From Aselliscus stoliczkanus (lineage: Eukaryota > Chordata > Mammalia > Chiroptera > Hipposideridae), in the NCBI GenBank assembly GCA_033961575.1, contig CM066732.1, positions 112,408,687-112,472,686 on the forward strand: a DNA stretch of 64,000 nt, read 5' to 3'. Below are positions 15,601 to 27,600 of the stretch, in pieces. The position numbers and the translations under genes are program-made. Positions within the stretch are counted from its first letter, which is position 1, and every line of letters starts with the position of its first letter. The notes below the pieces were generated by a model. It saw only the letters and a program-made list of their open reading frames with translations, was not told the DNA's origin and searched no databases.

Positions 15601-18600
15601 AATGACTTTAAAATGAATTATGCACACTTTCATGTGTCTTCTGGTATAGACACCTACTGATACATGATTACTCACACAGTATTTCTGACAAAAATGTATG
15701 AGTTCAATTAATTCAAGAAGAATCACCAGATAAAATCAGATTGAGAGTCGTTCCATGAACAACTAGGCTGTATTCTTCAGAACTGTCATCATCATGAAAG
15801 ACAGAGAAAGGCTGAAAAGCTACTCCAGAATAAGTGTCTATCAGTACATAAATCACCCTCAGTAGTGTAGGACACAATTAAATGTTATGTTATATGTGAT
15901 CCTGGATTAAGGAAAAAAATTGCTATAATATTCATTCTTGGACCAACTGGTAAAATCTGAATATTGACTGCACATTAGATAACATTATTTTATAAATGTT
16001 AAATTTTCAGAATTTATGTGGAATTTGCATTGTGGTTCTGGGAGAGGATAAGTGTCCTTGATCTTAGGAAACACACGCTAAAGTATTTAGGGGCAAAGTG
16101 TTAAGATGTCTATTCTCAAGTGGTTTAGCAAAAATGTTTCAACTTCTAGCTGTAAAATAAAATTTAAGTCCTGGGGACATAATGTACAGCATGGTGACTA
16201 TAGTTAATAACACTGTATTGTATATTTGAAAGTTGCTAAAAGAGTAGATCTTAAAAGTTCTCATCACAAGAAAAACTTTTTGTAACTATGTGTGATGATG
16301 GATGCTAACTAGACTTACTGTGATCATTTTGCAATATATACAAATATTGAATCATTATGCTATATACCTGAAACTAACATAATGTTATGTATTATACTCT
16401 ATAAAAAATAAAAATTTTTACATGTTTTAATTTATAATAATATGTATATACATAAAGTTAAAGCAAATGTGAACAATTGGTGACTCTAGGTAAATAATTA
16501 TGGGCACATTCCATGGTACTATTTTTGTAATTTCTTAGGTTTGAGATTTTTCAAAATAAAAAGTTGATTTAAAAAAACTGTTCTGTGCAATAGAAGTATA
16601 TTGGGTATGGATTTCAATGATCATGAAGTTTATGGAAAACATTAAATAATATTTAAATCTGTAATAATTGAAAGAGTATACCTAGAAAGCTTAAGCTTTG
16701 TTAGCTGCACATCCATTCTATCAATTACTGGAGGGTTTAAGTAGTCTTTACCAGACACCAGGCTGAACTGATTTTGAACTCTGATTAACCCAAGATCTGC
16801 TACTACTGCATTGGTGGAAATGGAAGACTGTGGGATGATTATAACTGGTGCTTTCAAATCAATATTGACAGAAACACGAAAACTCCTCTGGGCAAGATCT
16901 TTCACACTTGTGGCAGCCTTTTCTGCAGCCTGGGCAGTGGCAGCACTCAGAGCTTCTTTGGCTGTCTGGAAATTGTTGAGGAAGTTCTGCAGACATAAAG
17001 TATAAAAGGAGAAATTCAAACAGAAGACAAGCACATCATTAATAAAACCATCTTCTTTTTATCTGTATACTTTTTTTTCCAATAGATAACTTTCAGTTCA
17101 GTCCTATTTTTCTAGAGTTAAAAGGAATGACTGATTATCCATCGATATTTATGAGCTACTTGAGAAGGCTAATTATAATTATAGTTACATGGCTGAGGAA
17201 CGGAGCAAAAAAACATTTTCAATAGTTTTTGTACTTGAGAATTTGGTGTCATCATGTTCTAGCAAAAGTAATTCCAGTTCTAGACAAAAAACACTAAATG
17301 ATTCAGATTTCAACTGCTAAAAAGAGGTTTTAATCTCTACATTAATACAGAAATACCCTCTATAATCAAAACAACACATATTATAAAATTCAGAGTTTGT
17401 AAGATTTGCAGTCATAATTACCAGATGTACTTATGTATTTCTAAATTGTATAATAAATATATAAATAGTGTTTTTACCAAAAGGGACATGAGGAATTTAT
17501 GAAGATAGACAATCTGGATACAGCCAACATTCAGTGATATCACACCATCCACCTTGGACATGTCAGTATAGAAATCCCCCTCAGTAGCATCAGGATACAA
17601 ATCCATGTTAAAACGGAAAACTTCATTTCCCATTATTGACACCACCTAAAAAGCAGAGATATGAATGTATTCCATCCAAAATAATAAAATAAATCCCATT
17701 TTAAAGGGGTTTATACTTATAATTATTATAGAAACATTTTCATATCAAAATATATTTCATTAATATTTTTAAAAATAACATCTCAGTCATCAAAAAATAT
17801 TATTTACTATCACTTACTTTTTTATGAACTGTCTTAGGATCAACATCTGTGATAATAATATTTTCCAGTCTGGCAAATAGAGACTGTTTTCTTGACTGAA
17901 GAGAAAGGGAGGAATCAAGTCCTGAAAAAAAAAAAAAAATTATTAAAATTTCTATAGAACTAAACAAAGGTCTAACAAAGTAAGACCTTAAGATGTTTCT
18001 TTCCATTGTATAATTTTATTTTGGCAGTAATATTTTTATAAATTTAGCAGTGTCTGAACTCCCAAATGATATATAAGTTGTGGTATTAGCTATTTTTAGT
18101 TTATAAACAATGGAACCTGTAAATTCATTAAAAAATACCTGAATTTTCACCTTCTAAAAAACTTCATCTGGTGCGACTAGCTTATCTTGGGATTTTAGTA
18201 AATCCTTTACACCTTTTATCCAGTTATTTACATGGAAGCTATAAACGTTTCATGAATGAAATTAAGACCAGTAGATACACTGTCAGTTTGGAAATAACAA
18301 GACAAAAACCCTAGGTTTCTGGTTTTTAAGTTCTTCAAGAATTTCATTAAACATATTCTTTACCTTAACCAAAGCACTGGTTAAGGTAATTGAGCTGGCA
18401 AAGACAGTCAGAAAAAAGCTAAGTTAGTTATAGCAAATTTTGCTTAGAAGAACATAATGGGCTTACAAGTTCTGGTCTTCATGATAAGGCTGCTTTGCAC
18501 TTGTACCAAGATAAAGCATATTCACAGACCTTTACCTGAATTCTGAATTGACACTTAGTTCATCAACGGCATCTCTACATTGACATAAGTAATTCTTTTC

Positions 18601-21600
18601 ACCTCCAAGACAACTCTCAGAAAGGTGCAAAACACCAGTATGTGTAGTTCAATTTGATGGTCAGGGTCTGACCAATATCTACATCCCAAAGAGTTAGGAA
18701 AGCGTGCGGTCCATTTACAATATGTTGCAAAATAAAATTATCCAGTTTTCACAGTTCAGAGTCCTCCGTTTATACATTCATTAGCATTTAAACAAACAAA
18801 AAAAACTTCTCTTTTGAACAATTTTTAATACCCTAAGAACTTTTACCTTGAATCTTGATTTCAGCAATATTGGTCTTCTCTTCACAAACATTGACACAGA
18901 AAGCATTCAATTTGGCAAACAGCCTGAAGTCAATAATGTCACTATCTTCAGAAGATACAATCACTACAAATAAAACAGACAATTTTATCACAGTGAAATC
19001 CTAGTAACTAAATTCTATGAAGTTTTCATCCATATTGAGTGAACTATACTGGTTTCAAAAAAAAACCCATAGAATTCTCAAGTTCCTAATGATTTCAAAT
19101 ACTTTTTCTTGCTTTATATATTCTGCCAAATTTACATTTTAATAGTGAAATGTGTTACTCTTATAATTTAAAAGCAAGAAAAAAACTTAAATAATATTAA
19201 AAACATTGAAACTCAGAGAAGTTAAATAATTAGCCTATGGTCAACATAGTTTAAGTAGCACTCAGGATTTGAACGGAGTATCTCTGATCCAACTGTGGGT
19301 TCCTGACTAGTTAGATGTGATCTCCGCACTTCTGCCCTCTGGTCTCTGGAGAATGGAAGGGAAGGCTAACCCTCCAGGGAGCCTCTTCGGGAGCCACTAA
19401 GAGGGGAAGTAGGGTCCAGTGTAAATATAGGTGTTTTCCCCTATTACTCACCTAAAGGCATCCCCTACTACCACCAAAATAAGAACAAAAACAGACATTT
19501 TTAAAAACAAAAGTAATAATTACATTTGCCTTATGTATCAGGCATCTGTGTATTAATTTGGTTTGAGGAAAAGGACAGAAATGAGGAAACTGGCCTGTAC
19601 ATAACTGACCTAGACAGATGGTCTCTTAAGATTGCCCACTTAGCTCTAGAATTCTAAAAACTTACTAACAAGAGGGAAAAAAAACAAAAAAACAACAACA
19701 AAAAATCTGCTTTTCAAACCTTTCTGCACAGCTGAATTTTTTTGTTGCTTTTCAGTCGAAATTTGTACTTCCTTGGTATCACCCATCTTTTGGCCATCTG
19801 ATGGAATAATGGTTGTCAGGTAATTAATAGAAGAGAGAAGAGCTTGTGTTTGCAGCAACAGATTTAAAGATGAAAAGGCCACCTAGAAATGTTTTCAAAA
19901 GAAAATTAGTTTCCCAGGTCAATTATACCAATCGACTCCACATGGACCCAAAAGGCTCTTAGCTAGGCTTGCATGATTGCCTTCTACTACTTGGAGGAAA
20001 GAGCTAAGAGAGGAAGATTCACAACCCACACTCCTTAAATAGAGATATATGAAGAGTAAATTACACTTACACACTTCAGGCATTCATTTGAGTACCTTAG
20101 TAACCTTATTACTCCATTTCTCAACCATAATTATCATGGAGCTTATAATCTGCTTGTCAAAGCTATCCCAATAGTCAACATATATGTATATGGTTTCTGG
20201 ATCTGCAATTGACTATTTATTATGATTATATAAAACATATAAGTTAGATATAAAACTCTAGAATCACTATGTGTTATTACTATGTCAAGAAATGATTTCA
20301 AATGTGACATTCATGAGATTTCAATACAAAAAGTCCAATTACAAGTGAATTCTCAGTCACTAAATGATCTTCTAAAACCACAATAATTATCCTATCATTT
20401 AAAAAGAAACAAAGAATATAGAATTTATAGAAAAAATGTATTACATTTTTATAAACGATTCTAGAAAGCTAACACAGCAACACAAATTGCTTTCAAGAAT
20501 ATATGGTTTTCTAACAGCAAATAAATTTTTTTTTAAATCTTTGTTTATAAAAAAGAAATTTTTCCATTGCTACAAAACACTTGTGGATATAAAAAGGAAG
20601 TTTCACAATATTCAAGAGATTCTCGTGTCTCTCAAAAATGTAATCTAAAACTCATTTCTCTCATGTTCTTTTCAATGTAACCTACAACTATATTTTGCTT
20701 CTTGTGCCTATACAGAACTATCTTGGTATGGCTCCAAAAGTACTCATCATCTCTCCTGTATTTCACATACTTCCTCTGCCCTGCATTAAACAACAGTATC
20801 CAGTTTGGTGTGTTTAGAACTGTGTTCTTTATAAATCAAAGTTCCCTCATCTATAGCATTCTCTTCTTTAGAAATAATTAGGATGTGATACAATAAGTCA
20901 AAACAAAAGCTTTACTATGCTGAATCCTGAGCACAGAGCATGATAGGTAGCTATGAGTTTAATTTATAGCTTTTATAGGTTCTTATTATTTCATTATATC
21001 ACCCAGTCAATATGCCCTAAAGGACACTGGACACTTCCAAAGTAGGTTATTTTCAAATAGAATACTCATATATCCTTTTAGTAGAATTTCTTACCTTAAT
21101 TGTTTGTTCACATTTTTCAAAAGTAGTTTGAAAATTAGGCCCGTTCTTATCAGCCTAAAAGAAAGAAACAAAAGTTATAAAGAAGGAATTAAGACCAAAG
21201 TAAATAAATCACCTATTTATGATCTCTAGTTAATTTATTTATATTGTTACAACCGTATTTTTATATACATTATACATTTAATATTATTGTCATCATTTTA
21301 AAGTTACATTCAAATAATTTATTTATTATAATAGTGCAATTTGTCCTCCTTCTCAAACACAGGAGAGCCTGGCAACATTCACTTCTGGAAAATGCACCTA
21401 GGGATCAGAGTTATAAACTCTGAAGTTTGGAAGGTTTAAAGGTCATCTAGCCCATCTATGACCTTATGATTGAATCCCTTTATAAAGCTTCAGCAAGTCT
21501 ATTTTATAGTATCTCCAGTGAAAGAAAACTCATTTTCTTACAAATTCAACATTTAGAAAACTTTCATTTTATGAGGTTTTTATACAATCAAAAATCTATC

Positions 21601-24600
21601 TCCCATCATAATTACTTACTGGTCAAGTTCTGCCCCTTGGGAATATACATATAAATATAAATTCAGAGTTTTACCTTATGTGAGAAGCCTTCTAGCTAGA
21701 CCAGTTTCCCTGCCTCCCTGCTCCCATAATACTTTGTGCTCTTCATTAGAGAATCAATCACATTATATTTTTAATTGTTGTTTTCCTGTCTGTCTCCCTA
21801 CTTCTCTATTACTTTCTTGAGAACAGGGAAAAATTTCATCTCTGTATTCTAAGTACCTGAAAGAACCTGACACATAAACATATTCAATAAATTGTTGTTG
21901 AATGATTAAACAAATCAACTAATCTTAAGTAAAGCTAAACAGCATCGTTCCTTCAGCATTCCTCATACGATATATTTTTGAGTCCCTTCTCAATCCTGGC
22001 AGTTCTCTACTGAACCCAATCCAATTTATCCCTTTTGATATAGGATACTCAGCCAAATGTCACCTACACATACAATGAATATAGATAGGTGAATATTCCC
22101 CAGAAGTTAGGAGTAGGACCCACTTCCCCAGCTTCCATCTTGGGGGACAAGAAGCCTTGGTGGCTTTAAAAATCTTAAAAGAAGGTGTATGAATGGAAAG
22201 AGAAACAGTAGATAGCCCTGTGATTAAAACCTACAGTCATCTACTGTCATCTTTTTCCTTTCAGGAGATAGTTTGGAGTATATAATAAATGTACTAACAT
22301 TCTAAGGCCCTTACCTTAACATACTCCACTTTCAAAAGATCTAATCCAGGTTTGTCAGAAGAGCTAATCAAGTGAAGGGGCTTCTTTTTGGATCCTAGAT
22401 TTAAACAAAAGGAAAAAAGTGTTTCAAATAAATTGCTCTTTTTTGAGTTTAGAATTTTCTAAATGTCTTTTTTCTTTTTAAAAAATTTTAACTTCAGTTT
22501 TTCTCAGCTATTTAACAAGGAGGTTAGACTAGAAAAATATGTAATATCCTATAGAGCTCTACTACTCTATGAACAAATATTTCATATTAAAAAATATAAT
22601 TTTTCCTTGTTTAGACTAAGAGAAGGACTACATAGAAGAGGAAAGATTTTTTTTAAAGGAATTGTTAAATTTCTTTTAATTTAAAAACAATGGGTACTAC
22701 CAGATGTCTCCTATATCCTTATGTATATGTGACAAAGAACTGCCTCAAGAAGCTGTGGACAAGAACTTATCCACCATTTAATCCATTTTTTATTATTTGT
22801 CGTCCTATACCTACTGTTTCTGCAACAGCTCAGAATTTTCCCTTGAAATAATGTTCCCTAAAGGAAAAAAAATAGCTTAGCAAATTTATTATCTGTATTT
22901 TTTCCCTTTAGACAGTAATATAAGCTCCATTTTAAAAGAATACTTAATAGAAACTCACTAACACATAAAACATTTTTCTTCTAAACTAAGATATACTTTA
23001 GTTTTAACTATTTAAAAAAATAACAAAAAAATAGGTCTTTATATTTGACTAAAATTTTGGGCAACTATTGGGTAATTTTAATTACTGTAGATTCACCTAT
23101 TCCTTATGTATCTCATGGACACACAAGATGTATACTAAAATAAATTATAAGCACTTCTGAAAGAATGAATTTTACCTCCCACCATTTTTATTTTTATAAC
23201 CTGGTGCTGCCTCCGATATATGAACTATTCAGTAGAAAGACCAAGGACTTCAATATTATAGTTCAGAAATAAATTCTAGGTTTTGCCAATTCATAAGATG
23301 CATGAACTTGAGTAAGCCACTGAATCTCTTTATTTAACCTTTCTCTGTTTGTAAAATGAGAATAATACTCCCTATATAAAGGTTTTTAAATAGACTCTCT
23401 GAGGTGGTATACCATAGTAGTTAACAATACAGGTCCTATGGGAAGATTTCCAGGGTTCAGCCACTAACTAGCAGCATAACCTTGGATAAATTACATAAAC
23501 AATTTTTCCCTTAGTTACCTCATATGTAAACTGGAGACAGTAACATTGCCTTTCTCATAGGAGTGTTGTAAGGATTAAATGGGTTATTATCTGAAAAGTG
23601 CTTAGAACAGTGCTAGCTATTATTTATTGTAAGTATTATATAAATGAAAGTATTTCAGATATTCAAGTGATATATTTATTACTGCCTATTGTTTCTATTT
23701 TTATGGCTATTACCTTGAATTTCATGGTAATCCAAGCTGATTTTCCTTAGATAAGATACTGCAGTTAAATCAAATGGTCTCACTATAGCCTCCGTTCCTA
23801 ACTGAGTAACATTAAATACTAAAATTGGAAGTTCTTCTTTCTGTTGTTTGGTAAATTCCAAAATCACCTAAAAGAATCAAGACAGCCAAAGAAAGGTTGA
23901 TAATTAGTTTGAACCATACTTAAAATTAAAAACAACAAAATCCTTCTCCATACATATCATATTGAGAACAGCAGAAATTCTGCTCACACCCATCTACTAC
24001 CATAAAGTTACTTACTATGATTGTAAATCATCTTAAATTCTATTATTGAGAATATAGCTATATCTGTGTAAAAACTATGATGTTTTATATCCATTACTTA
24101 TTTACATTTTTTAATTTAGTAAAAACAGAATGTATGGATTCTTCCTTAATATGATTTTCTTAAAGCTGTATCTCAAAACAAAAATCACATGCGGTGATGT
24201 AAGATATATTCCCATTAAAGTACAAAGTAAGACAAGCATGTTCATTATTACACTACTATTCAAATTTACTCTGGAAATGATAGTATACTTAGCAGATGAA
24301 AAATAAAACATATATGTGGCAATTTTTAAAACATGCAAGTTCTTTGATACTCCATCAAGAGATGGAGGTCTTTGTCCCTTTTAAATGTGAGCAGGCTTGT
24401 TATTGCTTCAATCAACAGAGTACAGAATGAAGTGATAAACTAAAATGACTTCCAATGTCAAAAAAGGCCATGAAACTTCCACCTGAAATGCTCACTCTGA
24501 GGGAAGCTAGCTGCCATATAAAAAAGTTCAGTTTCTCTGAGACTGCCATGCTTGGGAGGCAGCGAGTAGGTATGTAAGTCAACAGGCCCAGATAAGCTCC

Positions 24601-27600
24601 TAGCCTATAGCCAAAATCAACTGCCAGCCTCACGAATGAACCACGTCTGAGCCCCTCTGACACTTCAAGTCATTGTAGTATCAGTCAAATCTGACTATAA
24701 GCAAATGGAAGACTATACACAAAAATTACTAAGCTGGCCCCTTCTAGAATTCCTAAGCCACAAAACTGTGAGTAAAATAAAATAGTTGTTGAAGCTACTA
24801 TGTTTAGGGGTAACCTATGAGGCAGCAATAGTAACCAGAACAATATAAATGCTGAAAGAAAGCAAAAATTAATATTATTAGCAGTGATAAAATTATATAC
24901 TTAAAACAAGGAGTGTCAACTGAAAAACAGAAATGATAGTACAGTATAGTCATACAGAACTGATATACAAAAATAAATTTCAATTATAGCAATGATTTAA
25001 ATGAAAGTATTGAAATAATAAAATAACATAAAATCATGGGTAAATATTTTTGCAATGCAGAATAATTTTCTAAACATACACTAAAACTAGGGTATAAAAA
25101 ATTCGATAAATTTTACTACGAAAACATTTAAAACCAGAATGGCAAAAAATCAAATTGGGAAAAATATTTCAAATAGTATCAGTACTTTTTTCTTAAAGGA
25201 TTCTGATTATCACTTAGTTCGTTCATTCAATATCCAATAAGAGATTTATTGGGCATCATCTACCATGTATGAGGTTGAATCAGCCACTAAGGACATTGAA
25301 GTGACCAGGACAGACAGGGCCCTCGTCTTCATGAAACTTACATTCTAGGGAGAGCAGGGGAAAATGAAGGTTACTATTTCGTGTTGGATGGTCAGGCCTT
25401 TTCAATAAGATGGCATCTGAGCCAAATTTCTAAAGAAATTAAAGCAGCAAGTCATACAGGAAGTGAGTGTTCCAGGCAAAAGAAACAAGCACAAGCAATG
25501 TGCTTTAGTATATGTAAGGAAGAACAAAAAGCAAATGCAAACTCTATGAGGCAAGAATCTGCTCACTGCTGTAGCTCCAGTATCTAAACAATGCCTGCAA
25601 CATGATAGCATTTGACGAATACTTACTGAAGGAATGAATGAAATATGGCTGGAGTAGAGTAAGCAAGGCAGAAAAAAACTGAGGATGAGGCCCAAGAAGT
25701 CACATGGTGTGATTTGTAAGCCATGTGAGGCCTTATAGGCCATGAGAAAGATTTACCCCTTTGCTCTGAACAAGATGGGAAGGGAGTGGAGGGTTGTGAG
25801 TCAAGCAATGACATGACCTGACTTTTACTTTAAAAGGATCACTCCAGCTACTACGTGGAAAATAGAGTTACTGGTGGAAGCAGAAAGATAGTCAAGAGGC
25901 TACTGAAATAGTCCAAGCAAGGGGAGATGGTTGGATAGAGAACAAACTGATAGTTGCCAGATGTGAGGGGGATTGGGAGGCTAGATGAAAAAGGTGAAGG
26001 GATTAACAAGTACAAATTGGTAGTTACAAAATAGGCACGGAGATGTAAAGTACACCATAGAGAATATAGTCAATAATATGTAATAACAATATATGATGTC
26101 AGAGGGATACTAGACTTATCAGGAGGAATCCCTTTGTAAATTATATAAATGTCTAATCACTATGCTGTACACTTGGAACTAATATAATAATGGACATCAA
26201 CTGTACCTGAAAAAAAATAAAAATTTTAAAAATAAGGAAAAAAAGAGATGATGGTGACTTGGACAGCGCAGTTGCAGTGGAAGGGAAGAGCAATCATTTG
26301 AATGTATTTTGAAGTCAAAGTAAAGGGATTTTTTGATAATTTGGTTGGGAGTGTGAGAGAAAGAGAGAAAAAGAAGGCTAAAGGTAGAGAGTATATCTTT
26401 CTTTAAATAAATACCAGTGAGGGCCGGCCGAGTGGCTCAGTTGGTTACGAGTTGGCTTAGAACATGTGCTCTGAGCAACAGGGACGCTGGTTTGATTCCC
26501 ACATGGACCAGTGAACACTGAGCTCTAGCAGAGCTGTCGCTGAGCTGCCAACAGGTGGCAGGATGGCTCAGCTAGTGTAACAACAAGATTGCCTGTTCAG
26601 TGGTGGGCTACGCCTACCCACAGCTAAAGATTGAACTCGGCACCTTGAGCTGAGCTGCTGCCTGGATGGCTCAGTGGATAGAGCGTGCACTCTTAACAAC
26701 AAGGCTGCTGGTTCAACTCCTGCGTGGGATGGTGGCTATACCCACCCATAACGAAGACTGAATTCAGCACCTTGAGCTGAGCTGCCGCCCAGATGGCTCA
26801 GAGGATAGAGCGTGCGCTCTTAACAACAAGGCTGCTGGTTCAACTCCTGCGTGGGATGGTGGCTATACCCACCCGTAACGAAGACTGAATTCAGCACCTT
26901 GAGCTGAGCTGCCGCCCAGATGGCTCAGAGGATAGAGTGTGTGCTCTTAACAACATGGCTGCTGGTTCGACTCCCGCATGGGATGGTGGCTACGCCCACC
27001 CGCAACTAAGATTGAACATAGCACATTGAGCTTAGAGGTCATGAGCTTCCGACTGGAAGCCAGATAGCGACTGATGCCCTCCACAATGAAGACTAAAGAA
27101 CAACAGTTTGGCTGGTCCCCTCTCTCAGTTCCCCAAAAATATCTTTAAAATAAATAAATAAATAAATAAATAAATAAATACCAGTGATACTAAAATCTGT
27201 ATACACAATTAAAATCTGGTATTTCTGACATATTTTAGGATATGATCTCATGTTGGGTTATAAAGCAATCAATAAGAAACATCTTTGTATACCTTTTATA
27301 TTTTATTATCAAAGCAAGGCATACTCATTATAAAAAAAAATCTAGAGTACATGGGAAAACAATCAGGTAAAAATTAAAAACTGTAATACCACCACAAAGA
27401 CATGAACATAATCTGCCATTTATGAAAGAAAAAAAGAGTGTATGTATACATAATTTCTAAATGAAATCATAATGTCCTTGGTATTGTAATATCTTCTTTT
27501 TTTTTCAAATAAAGATATATTATGAACATCTTCCATGCCAAAGTTTCCTTTTATTACATGACTTTTAATAGCTATAAATACATTATGGAAATTTAGGTTG

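Noticed and set aside
16811..17005. 64-codon plus-strand open frame over e27
   Set aside because: Shadow of the minus-strand VPS13C exon, which has the conserved protein and splice sites.
25381..25814. Open frames of 63-113 codons on both strands
   Set aside because: They lie in an old interspersed repeat, overlap one another, and show no family resemblance or splice-site support.
26668..26735. Possible functional tRNA-Lys gene
   Set aside because: It has tRNA-like boxes and a CTCTTAA loop but sits inside a retroposed SINE as one of three tandem units, and the stems do not look fully paired.
26668..27048. CRISPR-like regularly spaced repeats
   Set aside because: Period of 127 bp with no unique spacers, in a vertebrate SINE. 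It is a tandem tRNA-like array.
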